Notes: a model not told the origin generated them from the letters alone. A stretch of 24,288 nt of DNA from Actinomycetes bacterium (GCA_023426345.1 JAFAAX010000166.1:1-24288); one strand, 5' to 3'; counted from the stretch's first letter, positions 1-7,626 are shown. Numbers and translations are program-made.

Positions 1-184
1 ACCCCAACCAACCCAACCACCACACAGCAGCCAGACCAGCCAGAACAATCCCAACCAAAAAACCAAACAAACAAACAAGGCATCAAAAAGCAAACACACT
101 ATCGAGTTCACAAACAACACCCACACACGAAGTCTGGACCATCAGGCCTTCCTTCGGGGTGAATCGCCGCCCTTCGAGGCGACC
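1..184 (-). promoter_or_regulatory. rRNA operon leader with boxA (16S gene off the left edge)
   Basis: Read on the minus strand, positions 104-118 give GTTGTTTGTGAACTC, followed by GATAGTGTGTTTG. This closely resembles the boxA antitermination region of actinobacterial (for example mycobacterial) rRNA leaders. After it comes T/G-rich sequence to the window edge, typical of the stretch just before 16S rRNA. Two good promoters lie upstream. The 16S gene itself is not present. The extreme A/C composition of the plus strand in the first 80 bases is explained by this leader, and the edge is probably where an assembly stopped at a multicopy rRNA operon. Confidence 0.7.
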
Positions 185-189
185 GAACC

Positions 190-217
190 AGTCTATCGGC
201 GACGGTCACGATGTCAA
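190..217 (-). promoter_or_regulatory. rRNA promoter P2
   Basis: On the minus strand a perfect -35 TTGACA (212-217) is separated by 16 bases from the -10 TAGACT (190-195). It lies just upstream of the boxA leader and points to the left edge. Transcription would start near 183-184. Confidence 0.7.
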
Positions 218-297
218 ATCGAGAGCCTATTCGCGATTTCCATTCCGGCGCCTATTCCGGCTTTTCCTTTCGGACCGGCCGGCGGCGACGAATGAAA

Positions 298-326
298 AGA
301 TTACGCAATTCGGCAGTGGGGGTCAA
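298..326 (-). promoter_or_regulatory. rRNA promoter P1
   Basis: On the minus strand -35 TTGACC (321-326), a 17-base spacer and -10 TAATCT (298-303) make a near-consensus sigma-70-type promoter. It is about 108 bases upstream of P2. Tandem promoters ahead of a boxA leader are the usual actinobacterial rRNA arrangement. P1 sits between the ATL stop codon and P2. Confidence 0.65.
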
Positions 327-347
327 CTCCTTGACGGGTGCGGATGG

Positions 348-692
348 TCACAGGTGATCCGGGAGGTCCGCGCAGGCCTTCGAATAGGCCTCCGACAGGA
401 CCTCCGGGCGGACGCGCGCCTCGCTCAGCCGGACGGCCGGAAGTCCCTCATCGCAGGCGACCCCCTCCCGGCGCCACTCCGCGAGCGCCCGTGAGGACAG
501 ATGCGCGGGTAGCCGCCCCTGGGCGTTGACCACCCGCCACCACGGGACGGCGGCTCCGGCCGTCGCCATCACCCGGCCGACCTGGCGGGCGCCCGTGCCC
601 ACCAGGTCCGCGATCTGGCCATAGGTGGTCACGCAGCCCGGCGGCACGCATTCGGCGGCACGCAGCACTCGCTCCACCATCAGGTCGTCCAC
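348..692 (-). CDS. MGMT-family alkyltransferase-like (ATL) protein
   Basis: A 114-aa protein with the DNA-binding core of O6-alkylguanine-DNA alkyltransferases: VPPGCVTTYGQIADL near residues 16-30, then the aRQVGRVM recognition helix and VPWWRVVNAQGRLP. The active-site Cys of true MGMT (PCHRV) is replaced by Trp (PWWRV). It therefore cannot accept an alkyl group and belongs with ATL proteins, which flip and flag O6-alkylguanine for nucleotide excision repair. The length fits ATLs of about 100-120 aa. The GTG start at 690-692 lacks a Shine-Dalgarno sequence but has GATACT six bases upstream, suggesting a leaderless message. It ends just before the rRNA promoters and reads in the same direction. 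Confidence 0.85.
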   Translation of the reverse strand: MDDLMVERVLRAAECVPPGCVTTYGQIADLVGTGARQVGRVMATAGAAVPWWRVVNAQGRLPAHLSSRALAEWRREGVACDEGLPAVRLSEARVRPEVLSEAYSKACADLPDHL

Positions 693-796
693 GCCCCCAG
701 TATCGCAGTCCGCCGCCGTTCGATGATGGCGGCCACAGAGTCATCGGCGGCAGGAGTCCCTCTGACGCCCTCGCCTCCCCTCGCCGTCCCCGCCCG

Positions 797-812
797 GGCC
801 GCCCTGGCGGCC
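797..812 (-). terminator. Possible hairpin terminator after the VOC gene
   Basis: GGCCGC-CCTG-GCGGCC forms a tight GC stem 7 bases beyond the stop codon of the VOC gene on the minus strand. There is no T-tract, so termination is only suggested. Confidence 0.35.
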
Positions 813-818
813 GCTCGG

Positions 819-1793
819 CTAGAGGTCGGCGATGACGATCCTCTTCATCGACAGGAGGTTCCGGTAGGCGCCGGGACGCGCCATCAGCCGCTCGATGTCC
901 TCGGGCACCACCTGCCAGCTCACGCCGTAGCGGTCCCGGCACCAGCCGCACGCCTCGGCCTCCGGGTCGCGGGACAGGGCCGCCCAGAGACGGTCGATCT
1001 CGGCCTGGCCGGAGCATCTCACCTCCAAGGAGACGCCCTCGGAGAAGGAGAACGCGTGGTCCGCCCCGAAGTCGCTGGCGACCAGCCACTGCTCGCCGAC
1101 TCGGAACTCGCCGTAGGCGAGCGCGTCGGCGGAAGCCGGGCCCGTCGGCTGCCCATAGGGGAATCGGTGCCCGATCGCTGCGCCGCCGGGCGTGTCCGCG
1201 AGCAGGTCGACGTAGAAGTCCGCGGCCTCGGCCGCCTTGTCCTGCGCGCGACCGCCGAACATCAGGGCCGGAACGACGAACGGGCGCGGATCGCCCGCCG
1301 GATCTGTGAGCATGAGCTGCCAGTTGACGCCGTAGCGGTCCTCCACCCACCCGTATAGGGCTGAGAACGGGTAGGCGCCCAACTCCATGCGGACCGCGCC
1401 GCCGTCCGCGAGCGCCTGCCACGTGACCTCCAGGGCGGCGCGGGCGTGCAGTTCGTCATCCGCGGCGTCGGGCACGGCGGGGCCGCCCTCGTCGGGGGAG
1501 CTGAACAACAGCGGGTCGAAGTTGAGCATGAACGACAGGGAGGGCGTCGGCCGGAAGGCGGGGCCGCCGTTGATGAGCCTCAACAGCGTGCCGTGGACCT
1601 CGAGGGCGACGGTGAGCGGTTGGCCGGCGAAGTCCTGCTGGAAGTCGGCCAGGCCCTCGTCCGCGCCGGCCGGGTACCAGGACTCGACCGCAGCCCGGGC
1701 GAATGGGAGGGCCGACTGGTAGAAGCGGCCGGCGCCCTCGGCGTCGTGGTCGATCCAGATGTTGGGGATGAGGCGCTGCGTCGGGATGTCCAT
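819..1793 (-). CDS. Tandem VOC/PhnB-like (glyoxalase-fold) protein
   Basis: A 324-aa protein built from two PhnB-type vicinal-oxygen-chelate modules. The first is about residues 5-165 (IPNIWIDHDAEGAGRFYQSA, then LYGWVEDRYGVNWQL). The second is about 170-310 (PALMFGGRAQDKAAEAADFY, then CGWCRDRYGVSWQVVPEDI). Most PhnB-like proteins have one module of about 140-160 aa, so this is an internal duplication or fusion. The family includes glyoxalase, bleomycin-resistance and 3-demethylubiquinone methyltransferase-like folds; the substrate cannot be read from sequence. The ATG at 1793 has a good Shine-Dalgarno (GAGGAG, 5-base spacing). Residues around 98-115 (SSPDEGGPAVPDAADD) look like an insertion in the first module and contain the dispersed repeat at 1479-1493. 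Confidence 0.8.
   Translation of the reverse strand: MDIPTQRLIPNIWIDHDAEGAGRFYQSALPFARAAVESWYPAGADEGLADFQQDFAGQPLTVALEVHGTLLRLINGGPAFRPTPSLSFMLNFDPLLFSSPDEGGPAVPDAADDELHARAALEVTWQALADGGAVRMELGAYPFSALYGWVEDRYGVNWQLMLTDPAGDPRPFVVPALMFGGRAQDKAAEAADFYVDLLADTPGGAAIGHRFPYGQPTGPASADALAYGEFRVGEQWLVASDFGADHAFSFSEGVSLEVRCSGQAEIDRLWAALSRDPEAEACGWCRDRYGVSWQVVPEDIERLMARPGAYRNLLSMKRIVIADL
1479..1493 (-). repeat. Dispersed 15-mer inside the VOC gene
   Basis: GACGAGGGCGGCCCC on the minus strand. The core recurs at eight other places in the window. Here it encodes DEGGP in an apparent loop insertion of the VOC protein. Confidence 0.5.
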
Positions 1794-1940
1794 GGGGTCT
1801 CCTCGGGCGTCCGGATCGGCGGAACGCCGATCGGGGCTCCAGTGTGGCCGCAGAACACCTCGCGCGCCACGGGAGCGGGCGGAGCGCGGTCCGTCAGGGG
1901 CGAGCCGCGTTCCTCCCTCTCACCGTGCGCCTCTCCCTCC

Positions 1941-1964
1941 CCCGCACGGGACGCCCGGTGCGGG
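1941..1964 (-). terminator. Hairpin after the PEP carboxykinase gene
   Basis: CCCGCACGGG and CCC(G)GTGCGGG pair with a 3-base loop and one bulged G, just beyond the stop codon at 1967 on the minus strand. There is no T-tract. Confidence 0.45.
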
Positions 1965-1966
1965 CC

Positions 1967-4900
1967 TCACCGGCCGCTCCAGACCACCTGGCGGCCCAAC
2001 GTGCCCGTGAGCTCGGTGACCGGAGCCTCGCGCAGGCGGGCGAGCTCGGCCTCGACGTGCGCCTTGCGCTCGACCAGACCCAGGCGGGCCTGGGCGACCT
2101 CGCCGTTCGGCCGGGACATGAAGTCCTCGATCGAGGCCAGGGAACGCTCGGCGAAGGCGATCTGGGAGTCGCGCTCGGACTGGAGGCGCTCCTGGTACCA
2201 GTCGGAGGCCAGGACGTCGTCCCGCTCGAACTGGCGGCGGAACGCCGGGTCCTTCAGGGTCAGGCCCTCCGAGCTGGTCCCCGTCGCCATGATCTCCAGG
2301 AGCGCGCGGATCGGGGGCACGCCCAGCGCGATCGTGCCGTCGTCGAGGTAGGACTGCGCGACGCGGCGGTGGGTCTCCACGATCGTGGCGACGGACTCCG
2401 CATAGACCTGCTCGTCCTGGAGCTCGGGGCGCAGCATTTCCGGGGTGAAGACCAGGTGCGGGTGGAGGAAGATCCGCCCGAAGTACTTGGTCACGAAGCG
2501 CCGCGTCATCCGGTAGCCCAGGCGCGAAGACTGGACCGCCCGGCCGTCGACCGTGAGGTCGGGGACGGGTTCCAGGGCGCCCTCGGCCAGCAGGTTCCTC
2601 GCCGAGCGCTCCTCGGGGGTCATCCGAGAGAACAGCTCCGGGATGAGCATCGAGATGTCGTGGTCCACCTGGACGTGGGGCCCCACGAAGCCCGCCGAGG
2701 ACAGCCAGCCGTCGTAGCCGGTGATCGCGAAGGACAGGAACGCCGCGTTGAGGTCGATGATCGACGGCAACGCGTTGAACGGGCCCTTCGTCATCGCGCC
2801 CTCGGAGCCCGCGCCCGTCGTCGATGGGGACTTGCCGGTCATGGAGCTGATGAACTCCATGAACAACTCGGGCAGCTCCATGTAGTGCAGAGGCGCATAG
2901 GACGCCAGCGGCGGCACGCCCTCGCTGGCCGGGTTGTTGCGCCGGCCGGCCACGACGATGTCGACGGGCTGCTCGAAGGGCTCCTCCATGGTCTTGCGGG
3001 CGTTGATGCGCGAGGCCAGGTCCGCGTTCGCGGTCGCGCGCGGGTGGGCGATGTCGGGGCGGATCTGGAGGTAGCGCGGGTTCTTCGAGCGCTTGCCGTC
3101 CACCAGGCGCGGGTGGGCGGAGGACACGACGTAGTCGGGGACGTCCTGGCCCGCGGCCGCGCGACGCAGGACGTCCTGCATCGGCGGGGTGAAGCGGGAG
3201 AATCCGACGGCGTCCTCGACCAGAGCGCGGGCCTGCTCGCGCGTCAGCGGCTCGTAGTTGGACAAGAACACGCCCGGGCCGGCGATGTCGCGCTCGGCCT
3301 GCTTGTCGTACCCGCGGTGGATCGCCTCGTCGGGACGCTGGAAGAGCAGCTGCTCGCAGTTCTTCACGTACTTGCGCGAGAGCCCTCCGCCCTGGCCGGG
3401 CACGACGACGCTCGCCGTGATGTCATCCTCCGTCTGGACCTTCGCCGCCGGATGGAAGTCATGGCGCAGGCCGAACAGGCGCCAGGAGCCGTCCTGCTCG
3501 TAGCCGACGCGCAGCATCGAGACGCGGATCTTCTCCCCGTCCAGGCGCAGCGACGTGCCCTTGCGTCCGTTGACGACGCCGGTGGAGAAGTGGCTCAACC
3601 AGTCCTCGCCCCACTCCGGCTGGTAGAAGCGCTTGACGATGAAGGTGAGCTCGCGCACGTGATCGGGCACGGTGTCCAGCCAGGCGTTGTAGTCCCCGGA
3701 GTAGTCCGGGGACGGTGTCAGCAGCTTGATGACGGAGCCGATCGAGCGCTGGTCGGACAGAATCGGGCGATGGTCCGTGCCGCACCGGGCAGGGTCCGCG
3801 AAGCGGTTCGTGTAGTCGTGGGACAGGATCTCACCCACCGCCGCCATGTCCGCGTCGAAGTCCGGCGCGAAGGCGTCGCCGTTGATGACGGCGTCCGAGA
3901 TCGCCTTGGAGATCTCCGACTTGCCGCCTCCGGAGACGGTGGCCGGCTTGTGGCACGTTGTCGACCAGGACGCGGTGCCGATGAGCGTCCACTGCGAGGG
4001 ATCGTTCTCCAGCTGGACCAGCTCCACCTGGTAACCGTCCGGGGAGGTGTAGAGATTCCCCTTGCGCAGCGGGATCGAGTGCTCGACGCCGTCGGCCTCC
4101 CAGGTGACCGTGGAGGTGCGCAGGCTGTAGGTCGCGCCGGCGGGGACCAGCACATCGTGCTCGTCGCAGCTGTCCACGACGTGTCCGTCGGGCTGCTCGA
4201 TGAAGCGCCGCGGGTCGCGGACCACGATGTCGTGGAGCGTGTAGCCGGGCTGGAAGTGCTTGTCCTGGTAGTGCTGGCCCAGGTTGTAGCGCGGGTAGAC
4301 GCGGGCGCCGCCGGAGTGCTCCTCCTCGACAAGGCCCAGGAGGTTCGCGGAGTAGCTGATCTGCGCCTTGACCTCCTTCTTGCAGTACCCGAAGTAGTTG
4401 TCGGCGATGACGGTCGTGATGACGCCGCGCTCGTCGCGGGCGCAGCACTTGAAGGCGCCGCCGTTGTTGTAGAGCTCGTCGGCGTCCTTCCAGCACTGCC
4501 CGTCGCGGCGCTGGCGCTCGGTCGCCTCGTCCCAGTGGGGCAGGCCCAGCTCCTTCTTGGTGAGTTTCGTGAGGTGCGGGGCCAGGACGACGAGGCCCGT
4601 GTGCCCCGTCCACGTGTCGGGGTCCAGCGAGGCGTCGAAGTCGGGCAGGTAGGGATCGCCGCCGTTGCCGAAGATCCCCTCGACGAAGTCGAGGTTGGCC
4701 ACCAGGGTGCCCGGGGCGAAGAAGCGGGTCTCCATGGTCCGCGGGCCGCTGAAGCCGGGCACGCCCGGAACCACGGTCGGGCGCAGCAGCAGGGACACCC
4801 AGCAGCCGACGGGGTTCTCCGTGCCGGAGGAGTACGGAAGTCGGAGGGCCTCCTCCGGCTGGTCGAAGGCATGCTCGAGCAGCCGGCCGAACACGGCGCG

Positions 4901-5341
4901 CGGCACCTCGATCTTGTCGTCCTGCACCGGCAGGCCGCCGTCCGCGATGTGGAAGACGCCCTTGGTCGTGCGCCGGTCGCTCGCCGGATTGTGCAGCACA
5001 CCGTTGACCACGCGGTAGCTCGTCAGGGTCTCGGACGCGAAGCTGTCGCCGCGCAGCGGCAGCGACAGTGTGCGGGCCAGGCCCGGCTGGTCGAGCACGA
5101 AGGTCTCGCGGGGCAGCTGCGGGGCGGTCCCGGTGCCCTCGAGGTAGGAGTCGAGGAAGGACTGGATGCGCGCGTCCGCCGCGGGAAGGCGGTAGGACAG
5201 GCGCCGGTCGAGTTCGCGCTGACGGGCGATGATGGGCTCGACGAGCCGCGATTCGTCGGTGTCCTCCGTGTCATCGGGCACGGGCAGGCCGAGGAGGTCC
5301 AGGCGGAGGTTGACAGCGACGATGTCCAAGTTGTTCTCCAT
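1967..5341 (-). CDS. Putative PPi-type phosphoenolpyruvate carboxykinase
   Basis: A protein of about 1,124 aa. Length and motif order fit diphosphate-dependent PEPCK (EC 4.1.1.38; known from Entamoeba and Propionibacterium), which interconverts PEP + CO2 + Pi and oxaloacetate + PPi and is about twice the size of GTP/ATP enzymes. Visible pieces are ADNYFGYCKKEVKAQ (about 313-327), resembling the PEPCK substrate/metal lysine segment; a P-loop-like SGGGKSEIS with K474; and acidic DFDADM (about 494-499) that may serve as the metal-binding kinase-2. A C-terminal MTGKSPSTTGAGSEG stretch also looks conserved. No signal peptide or membrane segment is seen. I start at ATG 5341 (MENNLDIV) because TAGCGT lies seven bases upstream; an in-frame ATG at 5392 would add 17 unconserved residues. 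It stands alone. Role: anaplerosis or succinate fermentation. The family assignment is from memory of motifs and size. Confidence 0.65.
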   Translation of the reverse strand: MENNLDIVAVNLRLDLLGLPVPDDTEDTDESRLVEPIIARQRELDRRLSYRLPAADARIQSFLDSYLEGTGTAPQLPRETFVLDQPGLARTLSLPLRGDSFASETLTSYRVVNGVLHNPASDRRTTKGVFHIADGGLPVQDDKIEVPRAVFGRLLEHAFDQPEEALRLPYSSGTENPVGCWVSLLLRPTVVPGVPGFSGPRTMETRFFAPGTLVANLDFVEGIFGNGGDPYLPDFDASLDPDTWTGHTGLVVLAPHLTKLTKKELGLPHWDEATERQRRDGQCWKDADELYNNGGAFKCCARDERGVITTVIADNYFGYCKKEVKAQISYSANLLGLVEEEHSGGARVYPRYNLGQHYQDKHFQPGYTLHDIVVRDPRRFIEQPDGHVVDSCDEHDVLVPAGATYSLRTSTVTWEADGVEHSIPLRKGNLYTSPDGYQVELVQLENDPSQWTLIGTASWSTTCHKPATVSGGGKSEISKAISDAVINGDAFAPDFDADMAAVGEILSHDYTNRFADPARCGTDHRPILSDQRSIGSVIKLLTPSPDYSGDYNAWLDTVPDHVRELTFIVKRFYQPEWGEDWLSHFSTGVVNGRKGTSLRLDGEKIRVSMLRVGYEQDGSWRLFGLRHDFHPAAKVQTEDDITASVVVPGQGGGLSRKYVKNCEQLLFQRPDEAIHRGYDKQAERDIAGPGVFLSNYEPLTREQARALVEDAVGFSRFTPPMQDVLRRAAAGQDVPDYVVSSAHPRLVDGKRSKNPRYLQIRPDIAHPRATANADLASRINARKTMEEPFEQPVDIVVAGRRNNPASEGVPPLASYAPLHYMELPELFMEFISSMTGKSPSTTGAGSEGAMTKGPFNALPSIIDLNAAFLSFAITGYDGWLSSAGFVGPHVQVDHDISMLIPELFSRMTPEERSARNLLAEGALEPVPDLTVDGRAVQSSRLGYRMTRRFVTKYFGRIFLHPHLVFTPEMLRPELQDEQVYAESVATIVETHRRVAQSYLDDGTIALGVPPIRALLEIMATGTSSEGLTLKDPAFRRQFERDDVLASDWYQERLQSERDSQIAFAERSLASIEDFMSRPNGEVAQARLGLVERKAHVEAELARLREAPVTELTGTLGRQVVWSGR

Positions 5342-5348
5342 GACCTCA

Positions 5349-5354
5349 ACGCTA
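5349..5354 (-). promoter_or_regulatory. -10 element of a probable leaderless PEPCK transcript
   Basis: TAGCGT on the minus strand, seven bases before ATG 5341. This fits the TANNNT -10 of actinobacterial promoters and would place transcription at the start codon. No clear -35 is seen. Confidence 0.5.
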
Positions 5355-5642
5355 GGGCCTGAGCATCGAGAACGCCCGAGACGTTCGTCCACGGGACGGC
5401 CTGGCGCGGCGTCTGACCGATCACCCCGTTGTCCTGGCAGTGGGCTCCTTGACGAGGACGGCGCCGGCTGCGCCGGCGCTCCCCTGGCGGGTCAGCCGGT
5501 CGACGTCCATCCTCAGGATGCTCGCCCCGACCTGTGCGGCCGCGGACGCTGGTGAGCGTCGGTCTGGGCGCTCTGATCGGGCGGGTGATGCGCGAACAGT
5601 GCGTCGCAATGCGAGATCGACCGTTGCGACCTTAAGTTCTTG
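5355..5642. other. Intergenic stretch without a recognisable gene
   Basis: No open frame here resembles a known protein. The only structure I see is one dispersed-repeat copy at 5451-5465. Together with its flank up to about 5480 it matches, in inverted orientation, the stretch before and across 5831-5845. Confidence 0.4.
5451..5465 (+). repeat. Dispersed 15-mer, intergenic copy
   Basis: GACGAGGACGGCGCC followed by GGCTGCGCCGGCGC. Read inverted, the extended block of about 30 bases nearly matches 5816-5847, sharing GCCGGCGCAGCCGGCGCCG and then CCTCGTCAA. Confidence 0.5.
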
Positions 5643-5760
5643 GGCTCTTGTGACTCATGTGTGGGTGGGTTTCCAGCCGGTGAGCGTTGGTGGGTATCCG
5701 CCGAGGGCGAGCATGGCGAGGGCGATGAGCGCTTGGGGGGATTTGAAGCCGCAGGCGAGA
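5643..5760 (-). pseudogene. Truncated transposase C-terminus (ISL3-like)
   Basis: Minus-strand translation from about 5760 to the TGA at 5655-5657 reads GFKSPQALIALAMLALGGYP and then PTLTGWKPTHT. This resembles the C-terminal tail of ISL3-family transposases, which often end GFxSPxALIALAML. No start codon or upstream catalytic region remains; the frame is lost near 5760. Just past the stop, GGCTCTTGTG (5643-5652) resembles the GGCTCTT terminal inverted repeat of ISL3 elements and probably marks the old end. The other end is missing, so no target duplication can be checked. The break point lies next to the dispersed repeat at 5788. Confidence 0.5.
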
Positions 5761-5787
5761 GTGCCCGTCGGGCGGGGATCTGCCCGT

Positions 5788-5896
5788 GGGGCGGTCCTCC
5801 TCGTGTCCGAGCGCCCGCGCCGGCGCAGCCGGCGCCGCCCTCGTCAACAGCCAAGGACCGAACTCGCCAGGAAAGAGCACCGAAGTCGCGGGGGAC
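5788..5896 (+). repeat. Copy A of a long intergenic repeat with two 22-bp units
   Basis: This stretch begins GGGGCGGTCC and CTCGTGTCCGAG, continues through the dispersed core GGCGCCGCCCTCGTC (5831-5845), and ends with two 22-bp-period units at 5857 and 5879 (ACCGAACTCGCC..., ACCGAAGTCGCG...). The same order of blocks occurs inverted at 23799-23946. The period is not a multiple of three, so translated open frames across it are spurious. Confidence 0.65.
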
Positions 5897-5978
5897 GACC
5901 ACCCCCGCTGTATCGCGCGCGGCCCCATGTCGGCTGTCTGCCCCACGTTTGCCCCAGGTGGGGCCCGAAGATAAAGGA

Positions 5979-6011
5979 GAGGCAGGCCAGAAACCTTCTC
6001 TGACCTGCCTC
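5979..6011 (-). terminator. Rho-independent terminator of tRNA-Ala
   Basis: Twelve-base arms GAGGCAGGTCAG and CTGGCCTGCCTC (minus strand, one wobble) flank a 9-base loop and are followed by TCCTTTAT. It lies 7 bases past the tRNA 3' end. Confidence 0.8.
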
Positions 6012-6018
6012 AACACCG

Positions 6019-6091
6019 TGGAGCTAGGGGGATTCGAACCCCCGACCTCTTCATTGCGAACGAAGCGCGCTACCAACTGCGCCATAGCCCC
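6019..6091 (-). tRNA. tRNA-Ala (anticodon CGC)
   Basis: A 73-nt cloverleaf. Acceptor arms GGGGCTA and TAGCTCC pair over 7 bp with one G-U. The anticodon stem CTTCG/TGAAG holds the loop TTCGCAA, with anticodon CGC at 6056-6058, reading GCG Ala codons. The T-arm contains GGTTCGAATC. The discriminator base is A and CCA is not encoded. A strong terminator follows. Confidence 0.95.
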
Positions 6092-6103
6092 AACTGCCCG
6101 TAC

Positions 6104-6109
6104 AGGCTA
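6104..6109 (-). promoter_or_regulatory. Possible -10 of the tRNA-Ala promoter
   Basis: TAGCCT on the minus strand, 12 bases before the tRNA 5' end, spaced to give a very short 5' leader. No clear -35. Confidence 0.35.
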
Positions 6110-6191
6110 CCACGCTGCTCGCGGACCCTGCATCTCTGCAGGCCGCGACGTGTTCAGCCTCACGCGGCCCGTTTCGTCTCGGTCGGTTGAG

Positions 6192-6207
6192 CCTCCCGGT
6201 CCGGAGG
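6192..6207 (-). terminator. Possible hairpin at the end of glpR
   Basis: The near-palindrome CCTCCGGACCGGGAGG sits directly after the glpR stop codon (6209-6211) on the minus strand. There is no T-tract. Confidence 0.35.
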
Positions 6208-6208
6208 G

Positions 6209-7471
6209 TCACTCGGCGCGGCGCGCGTCGAGCACGGCCTCCAAGTCGAAGGCGAGCGGCTGGGCCGCGACGATCTGCTCCGTCGAGCGGGCGCCCGCCG
6301 CGCTGCCGGAACCTGCGACGGGCCGGGCCGGCACCGCGGCCTGGACCTGGGGGATCCCCCGGAGGTCCGTGTCGGCGTGCACCTCGCGCCCGCTGACCCG
6401 CTCGCGGACCGCATACGACGGAGCCGGCACGCGGGGGACGGCCCACGAGCGCGCCGCGCGCGCCGGGCCCTCGGCCGGAGGAGTCCGCCGGTCCGCCGGT
6501 CCGGCGAGCGTCGCCTCCGCATCCCGATCGGGCCCAGGGTCGGCATCGGCGCCAGTCGCGGGGCAGGAGCCCATGCCCGAGGGACTCGACGAGACGACCG
6601 GCGCCGCCGTGCCCGCCTCGCGGGGCTCCGACACGGGCGCCCCGTCGGCGACGAGGTCAGCGACCACCGTCGCGCCAGCCGCCCCCTCCGGGGCCGCATG
6701 GGCTGCGGCCGGCGCATCCGCCGATGCCACGGCGGGCACGCCCTGGTCACCCGGCATGCCTTCGCCGTCCCGCACGCCTCTGCCCTGTGCGGCCTCACCG
6801 CGCGGTCCACCCGCGCCGTTCGCGGCGCCCGCACCGAGACGGTCGCCGCCCTGATCGCGCAGTCTCCGACGCAGGACGCGCATCTGCTCGTTCTCGGCCT
6901 GACGGGCACGCTCGGAGCGGACCGCCGCGGTGCGGGACAGGATCAGCGAGGCCGCCAGCGGCACCGCGGGCAGCGCCACCCAACCGGCCCCCACCGCCGA
7001 GACGACGGCCAGGACCGCGACGATCACGGTGGCCGCGCCAAGAGCCGCGGCGCCCAGCATCCGCCGCCGCCCGGCAGCCTGCTCGCGGGACAGTCGAGCC
7101 GCCCGCCGCGCGCGCAGCCTCGCCACCTCGCGCAGCGTCTGCGACGGCGCATCAGCGGCGGCGCCGCGCCTGTTCGGTCGGCGCGGGGAGTCCACCTGAG
7201 GCGTCATGGTCCCTCCTGGAAGCTGAGGATTCTGGCGGTCGTCGGGAGCCAGGGAGAGGAGCGGCCGCGAGCGGCGCCCCCCGGCATGGGCCTCCAGAGC
7301 GGCCCGGGTGGAGGAGGACGGCCGCCCCCCGCCGAGCAGCCGCATCCGGGGAGAGAAGCGGTCGAACTCGCGCGACTGCGCGACGGCCGTCTCCTTGTCC
7401 GCCGCGTAGGGCAGGACGAGCAGGAGCAGCACGCCCAGCACGGCGGCGACCACGACTCCTCCGAATCCCAT
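6209..7471 (-). CDS. glpR: GlpR-like membrane receptor of the Glp cell-division protein
   Basis: A 420-aa membrane protein. It opens with a transmembrane helix (VVVAAVLGVLLLLVLPYAA, about 5-24) followed by FDRFSPRMRLL, matching the GlpR N-terminus. A basic region (about 115-135) precedes a hydrophobic pair (about 139-185). The rest is a long Ala/Pro/Gly-rich, probably disordered tail. In Corynebacterium, GlpR is the membrane receptor of the gephyrin-like protein Glp, which binds FtsZ and links septation to polar growth. Its position downstream of galU-glp-rimJ is the standard actinobacterial neighbourhood and supports the call. The ATG at 7471 has TAGCGT six bases upstream, suggesting a leaderless message of its own despite the shared strand. 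The low-complexity C-terminal half resists family matching. Confidence 0.7.
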   Translation of the reverse strand: MGFGGVVVAAVLGVLLLLVLPYAADKETAVAQSREFDRFSPRMRLLGGGRPSSSTRAALEAHAGGRRSRPLLSLAPDDRQNPQLPGGTMTPQVDSPRRPNRRGAAADAPSQTLREVARLRARRAARLSREQAAGRRRMLGAAALGAATVIVAVLAVVSAVGAGWVALPAVPLAASLILSRTAAVRSERARQAENEQMRVLRRRLRDQGGDRLGAGAANGAGGPRGEAAQGRGVRDGEGMPGDQGVPAVASADAPAAAHAAPEGAAGATVVADLVADGAPVSEPREAGTAAPVVSSSPSGMGSCPATGADADPGPDRDAEATLAGPADRRTPPAEGPARAARSWAVPRVPAPSYAVRERVSGREVHADTDLRGIPQVQAAVPARPVAGSGSAAGARSTEQIVAAQPLAFDLEAVLDARRAE

Positions 7472-7477
7472 GCGCCC

Positions 7478-7483
7478 ACGCTA
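7478..7483 (-). promoter_or_regulatory. -10 element of a probable leaderless glpR transcript
   Basis: TAGCGT on the minus strand, six bases before ATG 7471. The same hexamer precedes the PEPCK gene. The 155-base gap between rimJ and glpR (7472-7626) therefore likely holds an independent promoter. Confidence 0.5.
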
Positions 7484-7626
7484 GGGTCTGTCGGCGCGCC
7501 GCCGCCGCGGTCCTGCCGGTGTGTTGGGGATTGGGCGTGGCCTGCGCAAACACGGTCGCCACAGCTGTCACACTGTTCACATCAGCCACAGGCGGCGCCG
7601 TCGAGACGACCGCCGGGGCACCCTCG

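Noticed and set aside
159..529. Small plus-strand frames at the left end
   Set aside because: They cross the rRNA promoters on the other strand and overlap the ATL gene antisense; no ribosome site or similarity.
1844..5362. A 1,172-codon open frame on the plus strand
   Set aside because: It is the antisense shadow of the PEPCK gene. Its translation is His/Arg/Val-rich without any recognisable domain, while the minus frame has clear motifs and normal third-position GC.
5421..5609. A 62-codon minus-strand frame upstream of PEPCK
   Set aside because: No recognisable family, and it crosses a dispersed-repeat copy.
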